Assembly (NCBI RefSeq): GCF_014534645.1
Contig: NZ_JACVQF010000234.1
Location: 1 to 64,000 of the forward strand
DNA length: 64,000 nt
DNA from: Streptomyces griseicoloratus
GTDB lineage: Bacteria > Actinomycetota > Actinomycetes > Streptomycetales > Streptomycetaceae
Direction: 5' to 3'
In this document: positions 47,437 to 57,576 of the stretch, piece after piece
How positions within the stretch are numbered: position 1 is the first letter of the stretch
Layout of the letters: every line of letters starts with the position of its first letter
Translations under genes and position numbers: made by a program
Notes under the pieces: generated by a model
What the model was told of the DNA's origin: nothing
Databases searched by the model: none
The model's input: the letters and a program-made list of their open reading frames with translations, nothing else

Positions 47437-48779
47437 TGCGAGGGGGGAATCTGGTCCGGCAGTGGCTGGGGGTGCTGCGCGAGGACCTGTGGACCGCACG
47501 GCCCGATCCGCTGCCTCCGTCCACCTGGCTGCGCTGGCTGCCGCACGGGATCGTGTGCCTGGCCGCTCTCGGGGTCTTCCTCGGCGATCTGCCCCAGCTC
47601 CATGAGCACGGCCGTCTCGGGTTCGGGTTCGCCTTCCTGATCGCGGCCGGCCAGGCCGGCGCGATGGTCCTGGCGCTGTGGCGGCCCGTCCCGGCGTGGT
47701 GGCTGTCGATGGCGGCCATGCTGGTGGGGGCCGTGGGTGTGCGCGCCATGATGGTCGCCGACGGCTACAAGTTCACCTGGCCGTGGACCGCGGCCGGGAT
47801 CATCGGGCACCTGTTCGTCCTGCTGCTGCTGGCCCTGCGGGTCCGCACCCGGGTGTCCGCCGAGGCGCTGGCCCTGACCATGCTGACGACGTACGTCGTC
47901 CAGGGCCTGGTGGGTGGGCTGAACTACCAGCCCACCGGTGTGGTCGCCGCCATCCTGTTCGCGGTGGTGGTGCTGCTCGGTATCGCCCTGCGCGGACGCC
48001 GTGAGGCCCGCGCCGAGCTGGTGCAGCAGACCTCGCTCACCGCCGAGGAGCGGGCCAGGCGCACGCTGCTGGAGGAGCGCAGCCGCATCGCGCGCGAGCT
48101 GCACGACGTGGTCGCCCACCACATGTCCGTCATCTCCATCCAGGCCCAGGTCGCCCCGCATCTCGTCGAGAACCCGCCCGACGAGCTCAAGGAGAACCTC
48201 GCGGGCATCAGACAGAACGCGCTGGAGGCACTGACCGAACTGCGCCGGGTGCTCGGCGTGCTGCGCTCCGAGCACCCCGACGCACCGGGGCCGTCCGGCA
48301 CCACCGCCGACGCGGACGGCACCGCCCCGCACGCCCCGCAGCCGACCCTGGACCGGCTGGACGCGCTGGTGGAGAACACCCGGGCCGCCGGGCTGACCGT
48401 CACCACGGAGGTGAGCGGGGTGCGCCGGCCGCTGCCGCCCGGCGTGGAGCTGTCGGCGTACCGGATCGTGCAGGAGGCGCTGAGCAACGTCCTGCGTCAC
48501 GCACCCGGCGCGAGCGCCCGGGTCCACCTCACGTACCTTCCGATCGGTCTGCGTGTCGACGTCTTCAACACCCGCCCGGCGCGGCCCGCGCCGCCGTCGC
48601 AGGGGGCGGGGCACGGGCTGCTCGGCATGCGGGAGCGGGTGGCGATGCTCGACGGCCACCTGACGGCGCGCCCGCTCCCCGACGGCGGCTTCCAGGTGGG
48701 CGCGTTCCTGCCCTCGGACGGCCCCGATCGCTTCGCCCAGGACTCCGACCCCTACGTTCCCGAGGACGACAGCCCATGA
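47433..48779 (+). CDS. Sensor histidine kinase (NarL-system type), pair 1
   Basis: 448 residues, GTG 47433 or ATG 47436. Four to five N-terminal membrane helices (about 25-185), then a HisKA_3 dimerisation domain with the phosphoacceptor His in RELHDVVAHHMSV, and an HATPase end with GHGLLGMRERVAML. The Asp/Pro-rich linker between them (about 285-305) is variable. Cognate regulator follows with an ATGA overlap. Signal unknown. Confidence 0.93.
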   Translation: MMRGGNLVRQWLGVLREDLWTARPDPLPPSTWLRWLPHGIVCLAALGVFLGDLPQLHEHGRLGFGFAFLIAAGQAGAMVLALWRPVPAWWLSMAAMLVGAVGVRAMMVADGYKFTWPWTAAGIIGHLFVLLLLALRVRTRVSAEALALTMLTTYVVQGLVGGLNYQPTGVVAAILFAVVVLLGIALRGRREARAELVQQTSLTAEERARRTLLEERSRIARELHDVVAHHMSVISIQAQVAPHLVENPPDELKENLAGIRQNALEALTELRRVLGVLRSEHPDAPGPSGTTADADGTAPHAPQPTLDRLDALVENTRAAGLTVTTEVSGVRRPLPPGVELSAYRIVQEALSNVLRHAPGASARVHLTYLPIGLRVDVFNTRPARPAPPSQGAGHGLLGMRERVAMLDGHLTARPLPDGGFQVGAFLPSDGPDRFAQDSDPYVPEDDSP

Positions 48780-49450
48780 CGAGAGGCCCCATCCGCGTAC
48801 TGATCGCCGACGATCAGCAGATGGTCCGGCAGGGTTTCACCGTGCTGCTGAACACCCAGCCCGACATCGAGGTGATCGGCCAGGCGGTCGACGGCCTGGA
48901 CGCCGTGGCCCGCGTCGCCGAGCTCGCCCCGGACGTCGTGCTGATGGACATCCGCATGCCCGAACTGGGCGGTATCGAGGCCACCCGCCGCATCACGCGG
49001 GCCACTCCGGAGATCAGGGTGCTGGTGCTGACCACCTTCGATCTCGACGAGTACGTGTACGAGGCGCTGCGGGCCGGCGCGTCCGGGTTCCTGCTCAAGG
49101 ACGCCTCCGCCGACCAGCTCGCCGAGGCGGTCAGGGTGGTGGCGGCCGGGGACGCGCTGCTCGCGCCGGGCATCACCCGGCGGCTGATCGCCGAGTTCTC
49201 CCGCCTCGACGACCGGCCGCGGGCCCCGCTGAAGGAGCGCGTCGGCGATCTGACCGAGCGGGAGACCGAGGTGCTGGCCCTGATCGCACAGGGCCTGTCG
49301 AACGCGGAGATCGCCCAGCGCCTGTTCGTGGCCGAGCAGACGGTGAAGACGCACGTGGGCCGGATCCTGGTGAAGCTGGGGCTGAGGGACCGGACGCAGG
49401 CGGCGGTGTTCGCCTACGAGTCGGGGCTGGTGCGGCCGTCCGGGTACTGA
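48776..49450 (+). CDS. NarL/FixJ response regulator, pair 1
   Basis: 224 residues from the ATG overlapping the kinase stop. Receiver domain with acidic pocket ADDQ, phosphoacceptor Asp in VLMDIRMPELGG, then K in FLLKDASADQLAEA. C-terminal LuxR helix-turn-helix: TEVLALIAQGLSNAEIAQRL and VKTHVGRILVKL. Acts as DNA-binding output of the preceding kinase. Very similar to the regulator of pair 2. Confidence 0.94.
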   Translation: MTRGPIRVLIADDQQMVRQGFTVLLNTQPDIEVIGQAVDGLDAVARVAELAPDVVLMDIRMPELGGIEATRRITRATPEIRVLVLTTFDLDEYVYEALRAGASGFLLKDASADQLAEAVRVVAAGDALLAPGITRRLIAEFSRLDDRPRAPLKERVGDLTERETEVLALIAQGLSNAEIAQRLFVAEQTVKTHVGRILVKLGLRDRTQAAVFAYESGLVRPSGY

Positions 49451-49576
49451 CTCCGCGGTGACGGGACGGTGACGGGACGGGGCCGTCCGTAGCCCGCGTA
49501 GTACTTGAGACGGACCCGGAAGGACCCCTCTCACTGGTGACGACCGTGCCCCCGGGCGGCACCTACCGTTGCGAGC

Positions 49577-50929
49577 GTGACCGAGACGACACAGATGCCG
49601 ACCCCGCCCCCTGCGGACGCCGGCGCGCCCCGCAGCCCCGAGTACAGGCTGGCCATGGACGCCCTCGGCGGGCTGCGCCAGGACCTGTTCCACGACGCCT
49701 TCGCCTACCGCCCGCTGCCCCGCATGGCCACGGACGGCCCGATGACCCGCCGCCTGCCCGGCCGGCTGCGGACGTACGCGGGCCGCCTCCCGCACGCGGT
49801 GGTCGTGGCGGCCGCCCTGGTGGCCTTCTGGGGCGGCTCCATGGCCAGCGGAGTCTACGGCGGCGCCTTCGTGGCGCTGGCCGGCCTGCTGAGCGCGATC
49901 CCGGTGCTGGCCACGCTGGTCCGGCCGGTCGGCGCGTTCTGGATGTCCATGGCGGCGACCCCGGTGGCCGCGGTGCTCGGCAGCAGCTGGGGCGACTGGC
50001 CGTGGCTGCCCGGGGCGTTCATCTGCCACCTGACGGTGCTGGTCGTCGTGGCGATACGCACCCGTCCGCGCACGGCCGCGTGGATGTGGGCCCTGACCGC
50101 GGTCTACGGATTCTTCACCGAGTCCGTCCTGGGCGGCGGCCACTACACCACGAACTCGGCTCCGATGCTGGTCTTCTCGGCCCTCGCCCTGCTCACGGTC
50201 TCCGTCTGGCACGTCCGTCGCGACGCCCGCCAGGAGGTCACCGCCCAGCGGACGGTCACCGAGCACGAGCGGTCCCGGCGCACGCTGCTGGAGGAGCGCA
50301 CCACCATCGCCCGCGAGCTGCACGACGTGGTCGCCCACCACATGTCGGTGGTCGCCATCCAGGCCGAGGCCGCGCCCTACCGGGTGGAGAATCCACCGGA
50401 GGAGCTGGAGCGCGCCTTCGCCACCATCCGGGAGAACGCGGTGGCCGCCCTCACCGAACTGCGCCGCGTCCTCGGCGTCGTCCGCGCCGAGGACTACGAG
50501 GCCCCGGACGCCCCGCAGCCCACGCTCGCCGACCTGGACGCACTGCTGGCCAACGTGCGCGACGCGGGCCTGACGGTCGACAAGGCGGTGACCGGCGCGG
50601 TGCGCGAGCTGCCGCCCGGTGTGGAGCTGTCGGCGTACCGGATCGTGCAGGAGGCGCTGAGCAACACCCTGCGGCACGCGCCCGGCGCGACCGCCCGCGT
50701 CGAGATCTCCTACGTCCTGGGCGGCCTGGGCCTGCGCGTGGTCAACGGTCCGATACCGCCGTCGTCCCTGGTGAAGCCCTCGCCCGGCGCCGGGCACGGC
50801 ATCACGGGCATGCGGGAGCGGGTGTCGATGCTGAACGGCGAGATGACGGCCGGTCCGGTCGCCAACGGGGGCTACGAGGTTTCCGTGTTCCTGCCGGTCA
50901 CGGCGGCCCAGCTCGAAGGTGACGCATGA
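49577..50929 (+). CDS. Sensor histidine kinase (NarL-system type), pair 2
   Basis: 450 residues from GTG 49577. N-terminal membrane region of five helices (about 70-215) unlike that of pair 1 in sequence, then a HisKA_3 core RELHDVVAHHMSVVAIQ and HATPase GHGITGMRERVSMLN, nearly identical to pair 1 in the catalytic parts. This suggests tandem duplication with divergence of the sensing half. Regulator follows with ATGA overlap. Confidence 0.93.
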   Translation: MTETTQMPTPPPADAGAPRSPEYRLAMDALGGLRQDLFHDAFAYRPLPRMATDGPMTRRLPGRLRTYAGRLPHAVVVAAALVAFWGGSMASGVYGGAFVALAGLLSAIPVLATLVRPVGAFWMSMAATPVAAVLGSSWGDWPWLPGAFICHLTVLVVVAIRTRPRTAAWMWALTAVYGFFTESVLGGGHYTTNSAPMLVFSALALLTVSVWHVRRDARQEVTAQRTVTEHERSRRTLLEERTTIARELHDVVAHHMSVVAIQAEAAPYRVENPPEELERAFATIRENAVAALTELRRVLGVVRAEDYEAPDAPQPTLADLDALLANVRDAGLTVDKAVTGAVRELPPGVELSAYRIVQEALSNTLRHAPGATARVEISYVLGGLGLRVVNGPIPPSSLVKPSPGAGHGITGMRERVSMLNGEMTAGPVANGGYEVSVFLPVTAAQLEGDA

Positions 50930-51591
50930 CCATCCGGGTACTGGTCGCCGACGACCAGATGATGGTGCGCGAGGGCTTCTCGGTCCTGCTGAACGCCATG
51001 CCGGGAATCGAGGTCGTCGGAGAGGCGGTCAACGGGCGGGAGGCGGTCGCCAAGGTCCGCGAACTCGCCCCTGACGTCGTCCTGATGGACATCCGCATGC
51101 CCGAGCTGAACGGCATCGAGGCGACCCGGGAGATCGTCGCCGCGGACGGCGCGGCGAAGGTGCTGGTGCTGACCACCTTCGACCTCGACGAGTACGTGTA
51201 CCAGGCGCTGCGCGCGGGCGCCTCCGGCTTCCTCCTCAAGGACGCCTCGGCCCGTCAGCTGGCGGACGGGGTGCGGGTGGTGGCCGCGGGGGAGGCGCTG
51301 CTCGCGCCGTCCGTCACCAAGCGGCTGATCACCGAGTTCTCGAAGCTGTCCGACGCCCCGCGCCTGCCGTCCTCCGCGCAGGCGGCGTACGGCGATCTGA
51401 CCGAGCGGGAGACGGAGGTGCTGGTGCTCATCGCGCAGGGCCTGTCGAACGCGGAGATCGCCGAGCGGCTGGTGGTCGCAGAGTCGACGATCAAGACCCA
51501 TGTCAGCCGGGTCCTGGTGAAGCTGGGGCTCAGGGACCGCACGCAGGCGGCGGTGTTCGCGTACGAGGCGCGGCTGGTGACGCCGGCCTGA
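50926..51591 (+). CDS. NarL/FixJ response regulator, pair 2
   Basis: 221 residues. Receiver VLMDIRMPELNGIEATRE and FLLKDASARQLADG; LuxR DNA-binding domain TEVLVLIAQGLSNAEIAERL and IKTHVSRVLVKLGLRDRT. The recognition helix differs from pair 1 at a few positions (AES-TIKTHVS versus AEQ-TVKTHVG), so target sites may partly overlap. Confidence 0.94.
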   Translation: MTIRVLVADDQMMVREGFSVLLNAMPGIEVVGEAVNGREAVAKVRELAPDVVLMDIRMPELNGIEATREIVAADGAAKVLVLTTFDLDEYVYQALRAGASGFLLKDASARQLADGVRVVAAGEALLAPSVTKRLITEFSKLSDAPRLPSSAQAAYGDLTERETEVLVLIAQGLSNAEIAERLVVAESTIKTHVSRVLVKLGLRDRTQAAVFAYEARLVTPA

Positions 51592-51650
51592 GCGGGCCGT
51601 GGGCCGTGGACCCCTGGCCGACGACGGTGGTGCCGGGCTAGCGTCCCTGC

Positions 51651-52874
51651 ATGGCAGACGCTTCCGACCTCGCCTTCGACCCCTGGGACCCGGCGTTCCT
51701 CGCGGACCCGTACCCCGCCTACGCCGAGCTGCGGTCCAGGGGCCGGGTGCTCCACTACGCGCCCACGGACCAGTGGCTGGTCCCGCACCACGCGGACGTC
51801 TCGGCGCTGCTGCGGGACCGCCGGCTGGGGCGGACGTACCAGCACCGCTTCTCGCACGAGGAGTTCGGGCGGACGGCACCGCCGCCGGAGCACGAGCCGT
51901 TCCACACGCTCAACGACCACGGGATGCTGGACCTGGAGCCGCCGGACCACACCCGCATCCGGCGACTGGTGTCGAAGGCGTTCACGCCGCGCACGGTGGA
52001 GCGGCTGCGGCCGTATGTGCACGGGCTGGCGGACGATCTGGTGTCCCGGCTGGTGGCGGCGGGCGGCGGCGACCTGCTGACGGACGTGGCCGAGCCGCTT
52101 CCGGTCGCGGTGATCGCCGAGATGCTGGGCATCCCGGAGTCCGACCGGGCCCCGCTGCGCCCCTGGTCGGCGGACATCTGCGGGATGTACGAGCTGAACC
52201 CGTCAAAGGAGACGGCGGCGAAGGCGGTCCGCGCCTCGGTCGAGTTCTCGGACTACCTCCGCGAGCTGATCGCCCGGCGCCGCAAGGCCCCCGGCGACGA
52301 TCTGATCTCGGGCCTGATCGCGGCCCACGACGAGGACGACGACCGCCTCACCGAGCAGGAGATGATCTCCACTTGCGTGCTCCTGCTCAACGCGGGCCAC
52401 GAGGCCACGGTGAACGCCACGGTCAACGGCTGGTGGGCGCTGTTCCGCAACCCCGGCCAGCTGGCCGCCCTCCGCGCGGACCACTCCCTCGTCCCCTCCG
52501 CCGTGGAGGAGCTGATGCGCTACGACACCCCGCTCCAGCTCTTCGAACGCTGGGTGCTGGACGAGATCGAGATCGACGGCACGGTGATCCCGCGCGGCGC
52601 GGAACTCGCCCTGCTCTTCGGCTCCGCCAACCACGACCCGGCGGTCTTCACGTCCCCCGACCGCCTCGACCTCACCCGCCGGGACAACCCCCACATCTCC
52701 TTCAGCGCCGGCATCCACTACTGCATCGGCGCCCCGCTGGCCCGCATCGAGCTGGCCGCGTCCATGACGTCCCTACTGCGCAAGGCCCCGACCTTGCGCC
52801 TGGCGGCGGAGCCGGTACGGAAGCCGAACTTCGTGATCAGGGGGCTGACGGGTCTATCGGTGGAGGTGGCCTGA
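51651..52874 (+). CDS. Cytochrome P450 (CYP107-like)
   Basis: 407 residues from ATG 51651. I-helix LLLNAGHEATVNATVNG has the GHE-A-T motif (Gly-His-Glu-Ala-Thr, an H in place of the usual acid/alcohol neighbours), K-helix EELMRYDTP with its Glu-x-x-Arg, and the heme loop FSAGIHYCIGAPLARIE with the thiolate Cys. Position in the gene order suggests the counterpart of S. coelicolor CYP107U1, from memory. No ferredoxin gene is adjacent. Substrate unknown. Confidence 0.92.
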   Translation: MADASDLAFDPWDPAFLADPYPAYAELRSRGRVLHYAPTDQWLVPHHADVSALLRDRRLGRTYQHRFSHEEFGRTAPPPEHEPFHTLNDHGMLDLEPPDHTRIRRLVSKAFTPRTVERLRPYVHGLADDLVSRLVAAGGGDLLTDVAEPLPVAVIAEMLGIPESDRAPLRPWSADICGMYELNPSKETAAKAVRASVEFSDYLRELIARRRKAPGDDLISGLIAAHDEDDDRLTEQEMISTCVLLLNAGHEATVNATVNGWWALFRNPGQLAALRADHSLVPSAVEELMRYDTPLQLFERWVLDEIEIDGTVIPRGAELALLFGSANHDPAVFTSPDRLDLTRRDNPHISFSAGIHYCIGAPLARIELAASMTSLLRKAPTLRLAAEPVRKPNFVIRGLTGLSVEVA

Positions 52875-53204
52875 CCGCCGCCTGCGTGCCGACAGAGCGG
52901 CGCCCAGACCCCATACGACGGCGGGCAGAAGGGCTCCGGCGAGGAAGACGAGGGGCAGCTCGACGAAGACGGCCCCGAGGTCGATGCCCTCGCCCTCGAA
53001 CCCGTTGCCCAGATGCCGCTGCGTCCGTGACGAGGACCCCCACCAGAGCACTGCCCCGGCAGCCCCCACGGCCGACACGACACACCCTCCACACGTCACC
53101 ACGTCCCGCCCCATACCGCCCAGGACGCCGACGACCCGATCCCCGGTTTCCGGCACGCGCGGCCGTAACCGCAGCGCACGGCTGTGTTGCCACGTCCGCC
53201 GCAT
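52854..53204 (-). CDS. Small membrane protein, convergent with the P450 gene
   Basis: 116 residues if started at ATG 53204; the start is uncertain (longer frames reach 53408 but read as Gly/Ala-rich filler). Two membrane segments are clear: VVTCGGCVVSAVGAAGAVLWW and VFVELPLVFLAGALLPAVVW, with a polar loop SSRTQRHLGNGFEGEG between, and a basic end. It overlaps the P450 3' end by 21 bp. Family not recognised. The 276 bp from here to the exporter gene hold only Pro/Arg-rich frames. Confidence 0.55.
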   Translation of the reverse strand: MRRTWQHSRALRLRPRVPETGDRVVGVLGGMGRDVVTCGGCVVSAVGAAGAVLWWGSSSRTQRHLGNGFEGEGIDLGAVFVELPLVFLAGALLPAVVWGLGAALSARRRRSGHLHR

Positions 53205-53480
53205 TCTCCTGACGCCGCGGAGCTCGTCGCCGCGGACGCCGTTTCCACGGCACCCGTTCGCAGCCGCCGGGGACGCGCCTGCGCCGCCGCAGCCGCCGTG
53301 ACCGCGGGCGGTCGTGCCTCCCCCCAGTGCCTGAACGGCCTGGGAGGTACCCCCAGGGGCGGCAAGGGTGGGCACGGGCGGCACCCCGCCGGCGCCGGGC
53401 CGCGTCACCCGCCCCGCCCTCGCCCTCGCCTCGGGTGGCGCCGGGTTGCGTCACCGCCCCGCCACCGCCCCCGCGGACGC

Positions 53481-55085
53481 TCACGTCGTCATGTCACGTC
53501 GCCGCAGCCCGGCCAGCCCCGCCCCGACCAGCACCACGGCAAGCCCCGTCAGGACCAGCACCGGTGACCAGCTCATCTCCCCGCCCGGCAGCTTCGGCAG
53601 GTGCCCGAAGGGCGAGACGTCCAGCACCGCCTGCGGCACGTCCAGCGCCGGCCCGACCCACCCGAGCAGCAGCACCGCCCCGGCCACACCCCACGCCGCC
53701 ACCGCGGCCCGGGGCAGCACCCCGTGCAGCAGCACGGCCGCCCCGCCGATCACCCACACCGCGGGCAGCTGCACCAGGCACGCCCCGAGGATCGCCCCGG
53801 CGTCCCGGCCGTACCCGGCCGCGAACCCGGCCCCCGCGAGCAGCATGATCAGCGCCGCGCCGCCGAAGGCGATCACCAGGTGCCCGGCCGCCCACCGCAG
53901 CCGCCCGACGGCCGCCGCCAGCACCGGCTCCGCCCGCCCCGAGGTCTCCTCCCCGTTCAGCCGCAGCACCGACGCCACCACGTACAGCGCGGCGATCAGC
54001 CCGAGCATCCCGACCATCGCCGACACGAACGCATCGGTCAGCCTGGCCTGCCCGCCCATCCGCTCGATGATCTCCCGGGCCTGCTCGTTGTCACCGACCA
54101 GATCGGCCGCACCCTCGGTCATCCCGCCGTAGACCACCCCGGCGAGGAAGAAGCCGATGCTCCAGCCGAGCACGCTACCGCGCTGCAGCCGCCAGGCCAG
54201 CGCACCGGCCGTGCCCAGCCGCCCGGCGGCCGGTCCGGGCCGGGTCGGCAGGAAGCTCATGCCGATGTCCCGCCGCCCGGCGAGCTCGTACGCCACCGCG
54301 CCCTGCGCCAGCGCCGCCCCGGCGATCAGCAGCAGCACCCACCATCGCTCGGCGGCGAACGCCCGCAGGTTCTCCAGCCAGCCCAGCGGCGACACCCAGG
54401 TCAGCACGGACGAGCCGTCGGTCGTCGCGGAGTCCCCGGCCGCCCGCAGCACGAACGCCGCACCCAGCACGGCCGCCGTCAGTCCCCTTGCCAGCCGTGC
54501 GCTCTCCGTCAGCTGGGCGACGATCGCCGCCATGGTGGCGAAGACCATCCCGACGCCCGCGACGCCCAGCCCGAGGGCCAGCGCGCCGGCCGCCCCCTGA
54601 CCGGCGAGCCCGGCGACCACCAGCAGCGCCAGTACGCCGTCGGCGACCGCCGCCGTCAGCAGGGCGGCCGTCAGCGAGGCCCGCCGGCCGACCATCCCGG
54701 AGGCGACCAGTTCCTGCCGGCCGCTCTCCTCCTCGTCCCGGGTGTGGCGTACGACGATCAGCAGGCTCATCACGGCGGCGAGCGCCGCGGCGTACACGCC
54801 GACGCGCCAGGCCGTGAGCGCGCCGAGGGAGTCGTCGAAGACGGGGCCGACCATGGCCCGCAGGGAGGAGTTGGTCTCCATCTGCCGCATCAGGTCGGCG
54901 CGCTCGGCCGCCGTGCCGTACAGGCCCTTGAGGGTGTTCGGCATGGAGAGCACCATGAGTGCGTTCACCGCGACCCAGACCGGGATCATCACCCGGTCCC
55001 GGCGCAGGGCGAAGCGCAGCAGCGTGCCGGTGCCGGCCAGCTGGCGGGAGCCGCCCGACCGTACCGCGAAGGCCGTGGCGGTCAC
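53481..55085 (-). CDS. ABC exporter membrane protein (two-lobe permease)
   Basis: 534 residues from the GTG overlapping the ATPase stop (GTGA). About twelve membrane helices in two six-helix halves, each opened by a large extracellular loop ([17 protein letters not shown] and [18 protein letters not shown]), typical of actinobacterial drug or polyketide exporters of the TetAB/YhfN type. Partner of the ATPase gene. Expected to extrude lipophilic compounds. Confidence 0.88.
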   Translation of the reverse strand: MTATAFAVRSGGSRQLAGTGTLLRFALRRDRVMIPVWVAVNALMVLSMPNTLKGLYGTAAERADLMRQMETNSSLRAMVGPVFDDSLGALTAWRVGVYAAALAAVMSLLIVVRHTRDEEESGRQELVASGMVGRRASLTAALLTAAVADGVLALLVVAGLAGQGAAGALALGLGVAGVGMVFATMAAIVAQLTESARLARGLTAAVLGAAFVLRAAGDSATTDGSSVLTWVSPLGWLENLRAFAAERWWVLLLIAGAALAQGAVAYELAGRRDIGMSFLPTRPGPAAGRLGTAGALAWRLQRGSVLGWSIGFFLAGVVYGGMTEGAADLVGDNEQAREIIERMGGQARLTDAFVSAMVGMLGLIAALYVVASVLRLNGEETSGRAEPVLAAAVGRLRWAAGHLVIAFGGAALIMLLAGAGFAAGYGRDAGAILGACLVQLPAVWVIGGAAVLLHGVLPRAAVAAWGVAGAVLLLGWVGPALDVPQAVLDVSPFGHLPKLPGGEMSWSPVLVLTGLAVVLVGAGLAGLRRRDMTT

Positions 55086-55990
55086 AGCGACGCCACCTCC
55101 TCGGCGCCCTCGTTCTGGTAGTGCCGCAGGAACAGCTCCTCCAGCGTCGGCGGTGTCGAGGTCAGCGACCGCACGCCCGCCTCGCTCAGGGACCTGAGCA
55201 CCGCGTCCAGCTTGTCGGTGTCGACCTGGAGCCGTACGCGGTTGCCCTGGAGGTCGAGGTCGTGCACGCCGGGCAGCCGGGCCAGCCCGTCGGGCGGACC
55301 GGCGAGCTCGGCCGTCACGCTGGTCCGCGTCAGATGGCGCAGGTCGGCCAGCGAACCGCTCTCGACCGTGCGTCCCTTGCGGATGATGCTGACCCGGTCG
55401 CACAGTTCCTCGACCTCGCTGAGGATGTGGGAGGAGAGCAGGACGGTCCGCCCGCGCTCCCGCTCCTCGGCCACACACCGCTGGAAGACCTCTTCCATCA
55501 GCGGGTCGAGACCGCTCGTCGGCTCGTCGAGGATCAGCAGGTCGACGTCGGAGGCGAACGCGGCGACGAGGGCGACCTTCTGCCGGTTGCCCTTGGAGTA
55601 CGTCCGGCCCTTCTTGGTCGGGTCCAGCTCGAACCGCTCGATCAGTTCCGCCCGGCGCCGGGCGTCCAGGCCGCCGCGCAGGCGGCTGTAGAGGTCGATG
55701 ACCTCGCCGCCGGAGAGGTTGCGCCACAGGGTCACATCGCCGGGGACGTACGCGATCCGGCGGTGCACCTCCACCGCGTCCGTCCAGGGGTCCCGGCCGA
55801 GTACGTGGGCGGCGCCCGAGTCGGCGCGCAGCAGGCCGAGCAGGACGCGGATGGTGGTGGACTTCCCGGCGCCGTTGGGACCGAGGAAGCCGTGCACCTC
55901 GCCGGACTCGACGTCCAGGTCGAGGCCGTCGAGCGCGTGCGTGCCTCCGAACGACTTGTGGAGGCCGGAGACGCTGATTGCCTTCGTCAT
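55082..55990 (-). CDS. ABC exporter ATPase
   Basis: 302 residues. Walker [21 protein letters not shown], a Q/G-loop [20 protein letters not shown], signature motif in [18 protein letters not shown] (S-K-G-N-R rather than the usual L-S-G-G-Q), Walker [16 protein letters not shown] and the H-loop [10 protein letters not shown]. The C-terminal 70 residues form the DrrA-type extension. Divergent from the GbsR/MarR-type regulator, which likely represses it. Confidence 0.93.
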   Translation of the reverse strand: MTKAISVSGLHKSFGGTHALDGLDLDVESGEVHGFLGPNGAGKSTTIRVLLGLLRADSGAAHVLGRDPWTDAVEVHRRIAYVPGDVTLWRNLSGGEVIDLYSRLRGGLDARRRAELIERFELDPTKKGRTYSKGNRQKVALVAAFASDVDLLILDEPTSGLDPLMEEVFQRCVAEERERGRTVLLSSHILSEVEELCDRVSIIRKGRTVESGSLADLRHLTRTSVTAELAGPPDGLARLPGVHDLDLQGNRVRLQVDTDKLDAVLRSLSEAGVRSLTSTPPTLEELFLRHYQNEGAEEVASL

Positions 55991-56005
55991 GCTTTGGAAC
56001 GTACG

Positions 56006-56035
56006 CTACTTTCAGAAATTTGTGAAGTTAAGAAA
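56006..56035. promoter_or_regulatory. A/T-rich imperfect palindrome between exporter and regulator genes
   Basis: The sequence ACTTTCAGAAATTTGTGAAG, in a stretch that is nearly free of G/C runs, lies midway between the exporter ATPase start (55990) and the regulator start (56065). Arms ACTTTCA and TGAAG are partly inverted. It is the natural operator for the adjacent regulator; a promoter must also lie here. Confidence 0.5.
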
Positions 56036-56064
56036 GCGTCAAGGGTGTGAGGGATGATCGGACC

Positions 56065-56571
56065 ATGACGGAACGAGCGGAAGCAGCAGGACCGGAGCGC
56101 GACCCCGAGGCGGTGTCGAAGTTCGTGGAGGGCTTCGCGGCACAGCTCGTCGAGGCGGGGATGCAGCGGATGCCGGCCCGGGTCTTCGCCGCGCTGCTGG
56201 CCTCCGACTCGGGCTCGCTGACCTCCGCCCAGCTCGGCGAACAACTCCAGGTCAGCCCCGCCGCCGTCTCCGGAGCCGTGCGCTACCTCGCCCAGCAGCA
56301 CATGGTGGCGCGGGAACGGGAACCCGGCTCGCGGCGCGAGCGGTACCGGGTGCACAGCAACCAGTGGTACGAGGCGCTGACCAACCGCGAGGCCGTCCTC
56401 AAGCGGTGGGAGGCGGCCCTGCGCGAGGGCGTCACCAGCCTCGGCGCCGAGACCCCGGCGGGCCGCCGCATGGCCGAGACGCTGGCGTTCTTCGAGTTCG
56501 TCGACGAAGAGATCGCGGCCATGATGGAACGCTGGCGAGTCCACCGCGAGAAAACCTTCGGCGCGCCCTAG
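56065..56571 (+). CDS. GbsR/MarR-type transcriptional regulator
   Basis: 168 residues from ATG 56065; GTG 56047 is in frame as well. Winged helix: MQRMPARVFAALLASDSGSL, LGEQLQVSPAAVSGAVRYLA (recognition helix) and the wing MVAREREPGSRRERYRVHS. A C-terminal helical part (EAVLKRWEAALREGV) serves dimerisation. Divergent from an ABC exporter pair, the usual set-up for a local repressor that is released by an exported compound. Confidence 0.9.
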   Translation: MTERAEAAGPERDPEAVSKFVEGFAAQLVEAGMQRMPARVFAALLASDSGSLTSAQLGEQLQVSPAAVSGAVRYLAQQHMVAREREPGSRRERYRVHSNQWYEALTNREAVLKRWEAALREGVTSLGAETPAGRRMAETLAFFEFVDEEIAAMMERWRVHREKTFGAP

Positions 56572-56679
56572 CCCCCGCCGCGCCTGCAGCCCGTGCCGCC
56601 GACAGTCCCTGCGACGTAACTCCCCGCAACCCGCAGGTGCGGGGCACACCCCCGCAGGTGCCCGCTCACCCCTCCGGCG

Positions 56680-57543
56680 TCACCCCGGCAGTGTCAGACC
56701 CCACGCGCCCTCGCGGACCGACCACGTCCGGGTCCGTACCGGGCCCGACACCTCCGCGTCGGCCCGGTAGCGGAAGTGCGCCCCCGACACGGTCACGGTG
56801 TGGCCCGTCGCCGTCAGCGAGGACGCCTCCGCCCCCAACGACACCGGCCGCACGACGACCTCGGCCAGCCCGTCGGCGCCCGGAGTCACCGACACGCCCT
56901 CGACCGGCTGGCCCAGGTCGACCAGCGTCACCCCGTCGACCTCCACCCGCAGCCGCGCCGGTCCGGCGCCCGTCCCGGCCGTGGCCCGCGCCGGACGCGA
57001 GGCCGCCAGCGTCCGGACGAGGGACTGGCAGGTCCGCAGCCAGGGACGTATCGGCGCCCCCGCGCCCTCACCCGGCGGGCCCCCGTCCCGGACCGGCACC
57101 GGCGGGATCCCGACCGCCCCCAGCACCACGCCGTCGCTGTCGTCGACGAGCAGATCCAGCCGCCGTTCCGCCCCGTCCAGCACCGCCCGAGCCGCCGCCA
57201 CGGCCCCCGTCGGCAGTCCCAGCGACCCGGCGAGGCCGAGGACCCGGCCCACCGGCACCACCGACAGCGCGCACTCCGCGAGCTCCCGGTGCCGGTGCAG
57301 CAGCGCCACCGCGCGGACCAGCGCCCGGTCGTCACCGATCACCACCGGCCGCCGCGACCCCCGCCGCCGCAGCGCCCGCGCGAACTCCTCCGGGCCCTCC
57401 GGCAGACACACCTTCGTACTCGCCGCACCCGCGCTGAGCACGTCTTTCGCGATCCGGACGGACTCGCCGTCCGTCCGACGGGCGACCGGGTCGATGACCA
57501 CCAGCAGCTGATCGGGCGTCGCGGAAGTCGCCACCTCGGCCAT
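56680..57543 (-). CDS. Diacylglycerol-kinase-like protein with degraded catalytic motifs
   Basis: 287 residues from ATG 57543. The layout follows the DAGK/YegS lipid kinase family: [19 protein letters not shown] (N-P-x-A-G-R position), [20 protein letters not shown] where the family has [23 protein letters not shown] where it has G-T-x-N-D-x-A, and a beta-sandwich C-terminal half ending [16 protein letters not shown]. All three nucleotide/metal motifs are changed, so kinase activity is doubtful. Convergent with the regulator gene, divergent from purA. Confidence 0.75.
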   Translation of the reverse strand: MAEVATSATPDQLLVVIDPVARRTDGESVRIAKDVLSAGAASTKVCLPEGPEEFARALRRRGSRRPVVIGDDRALVRAVALLHRHRELAECALSVVPVGRVLGLAGSLGLPTGAVAAARAVLDGAERRLDLLVDDSDGVVLGAVGIPPVPVRDGGPPGEGAGAPIRPWLRTCQSLVRTLAASRPARATAGTGAGPARLRVEVDGVTLVDLGQPVEGVSVTPGADGLAEVVVRPVSLGAEASSLTATGHTVTVSGAHFRYRADAEVSGPVRTRTWSVREGAWGLTLPG

Positions 57544-57576
57544 GCCTCGCTTCCTCGGGTAGCATCTTTGTGCAAG

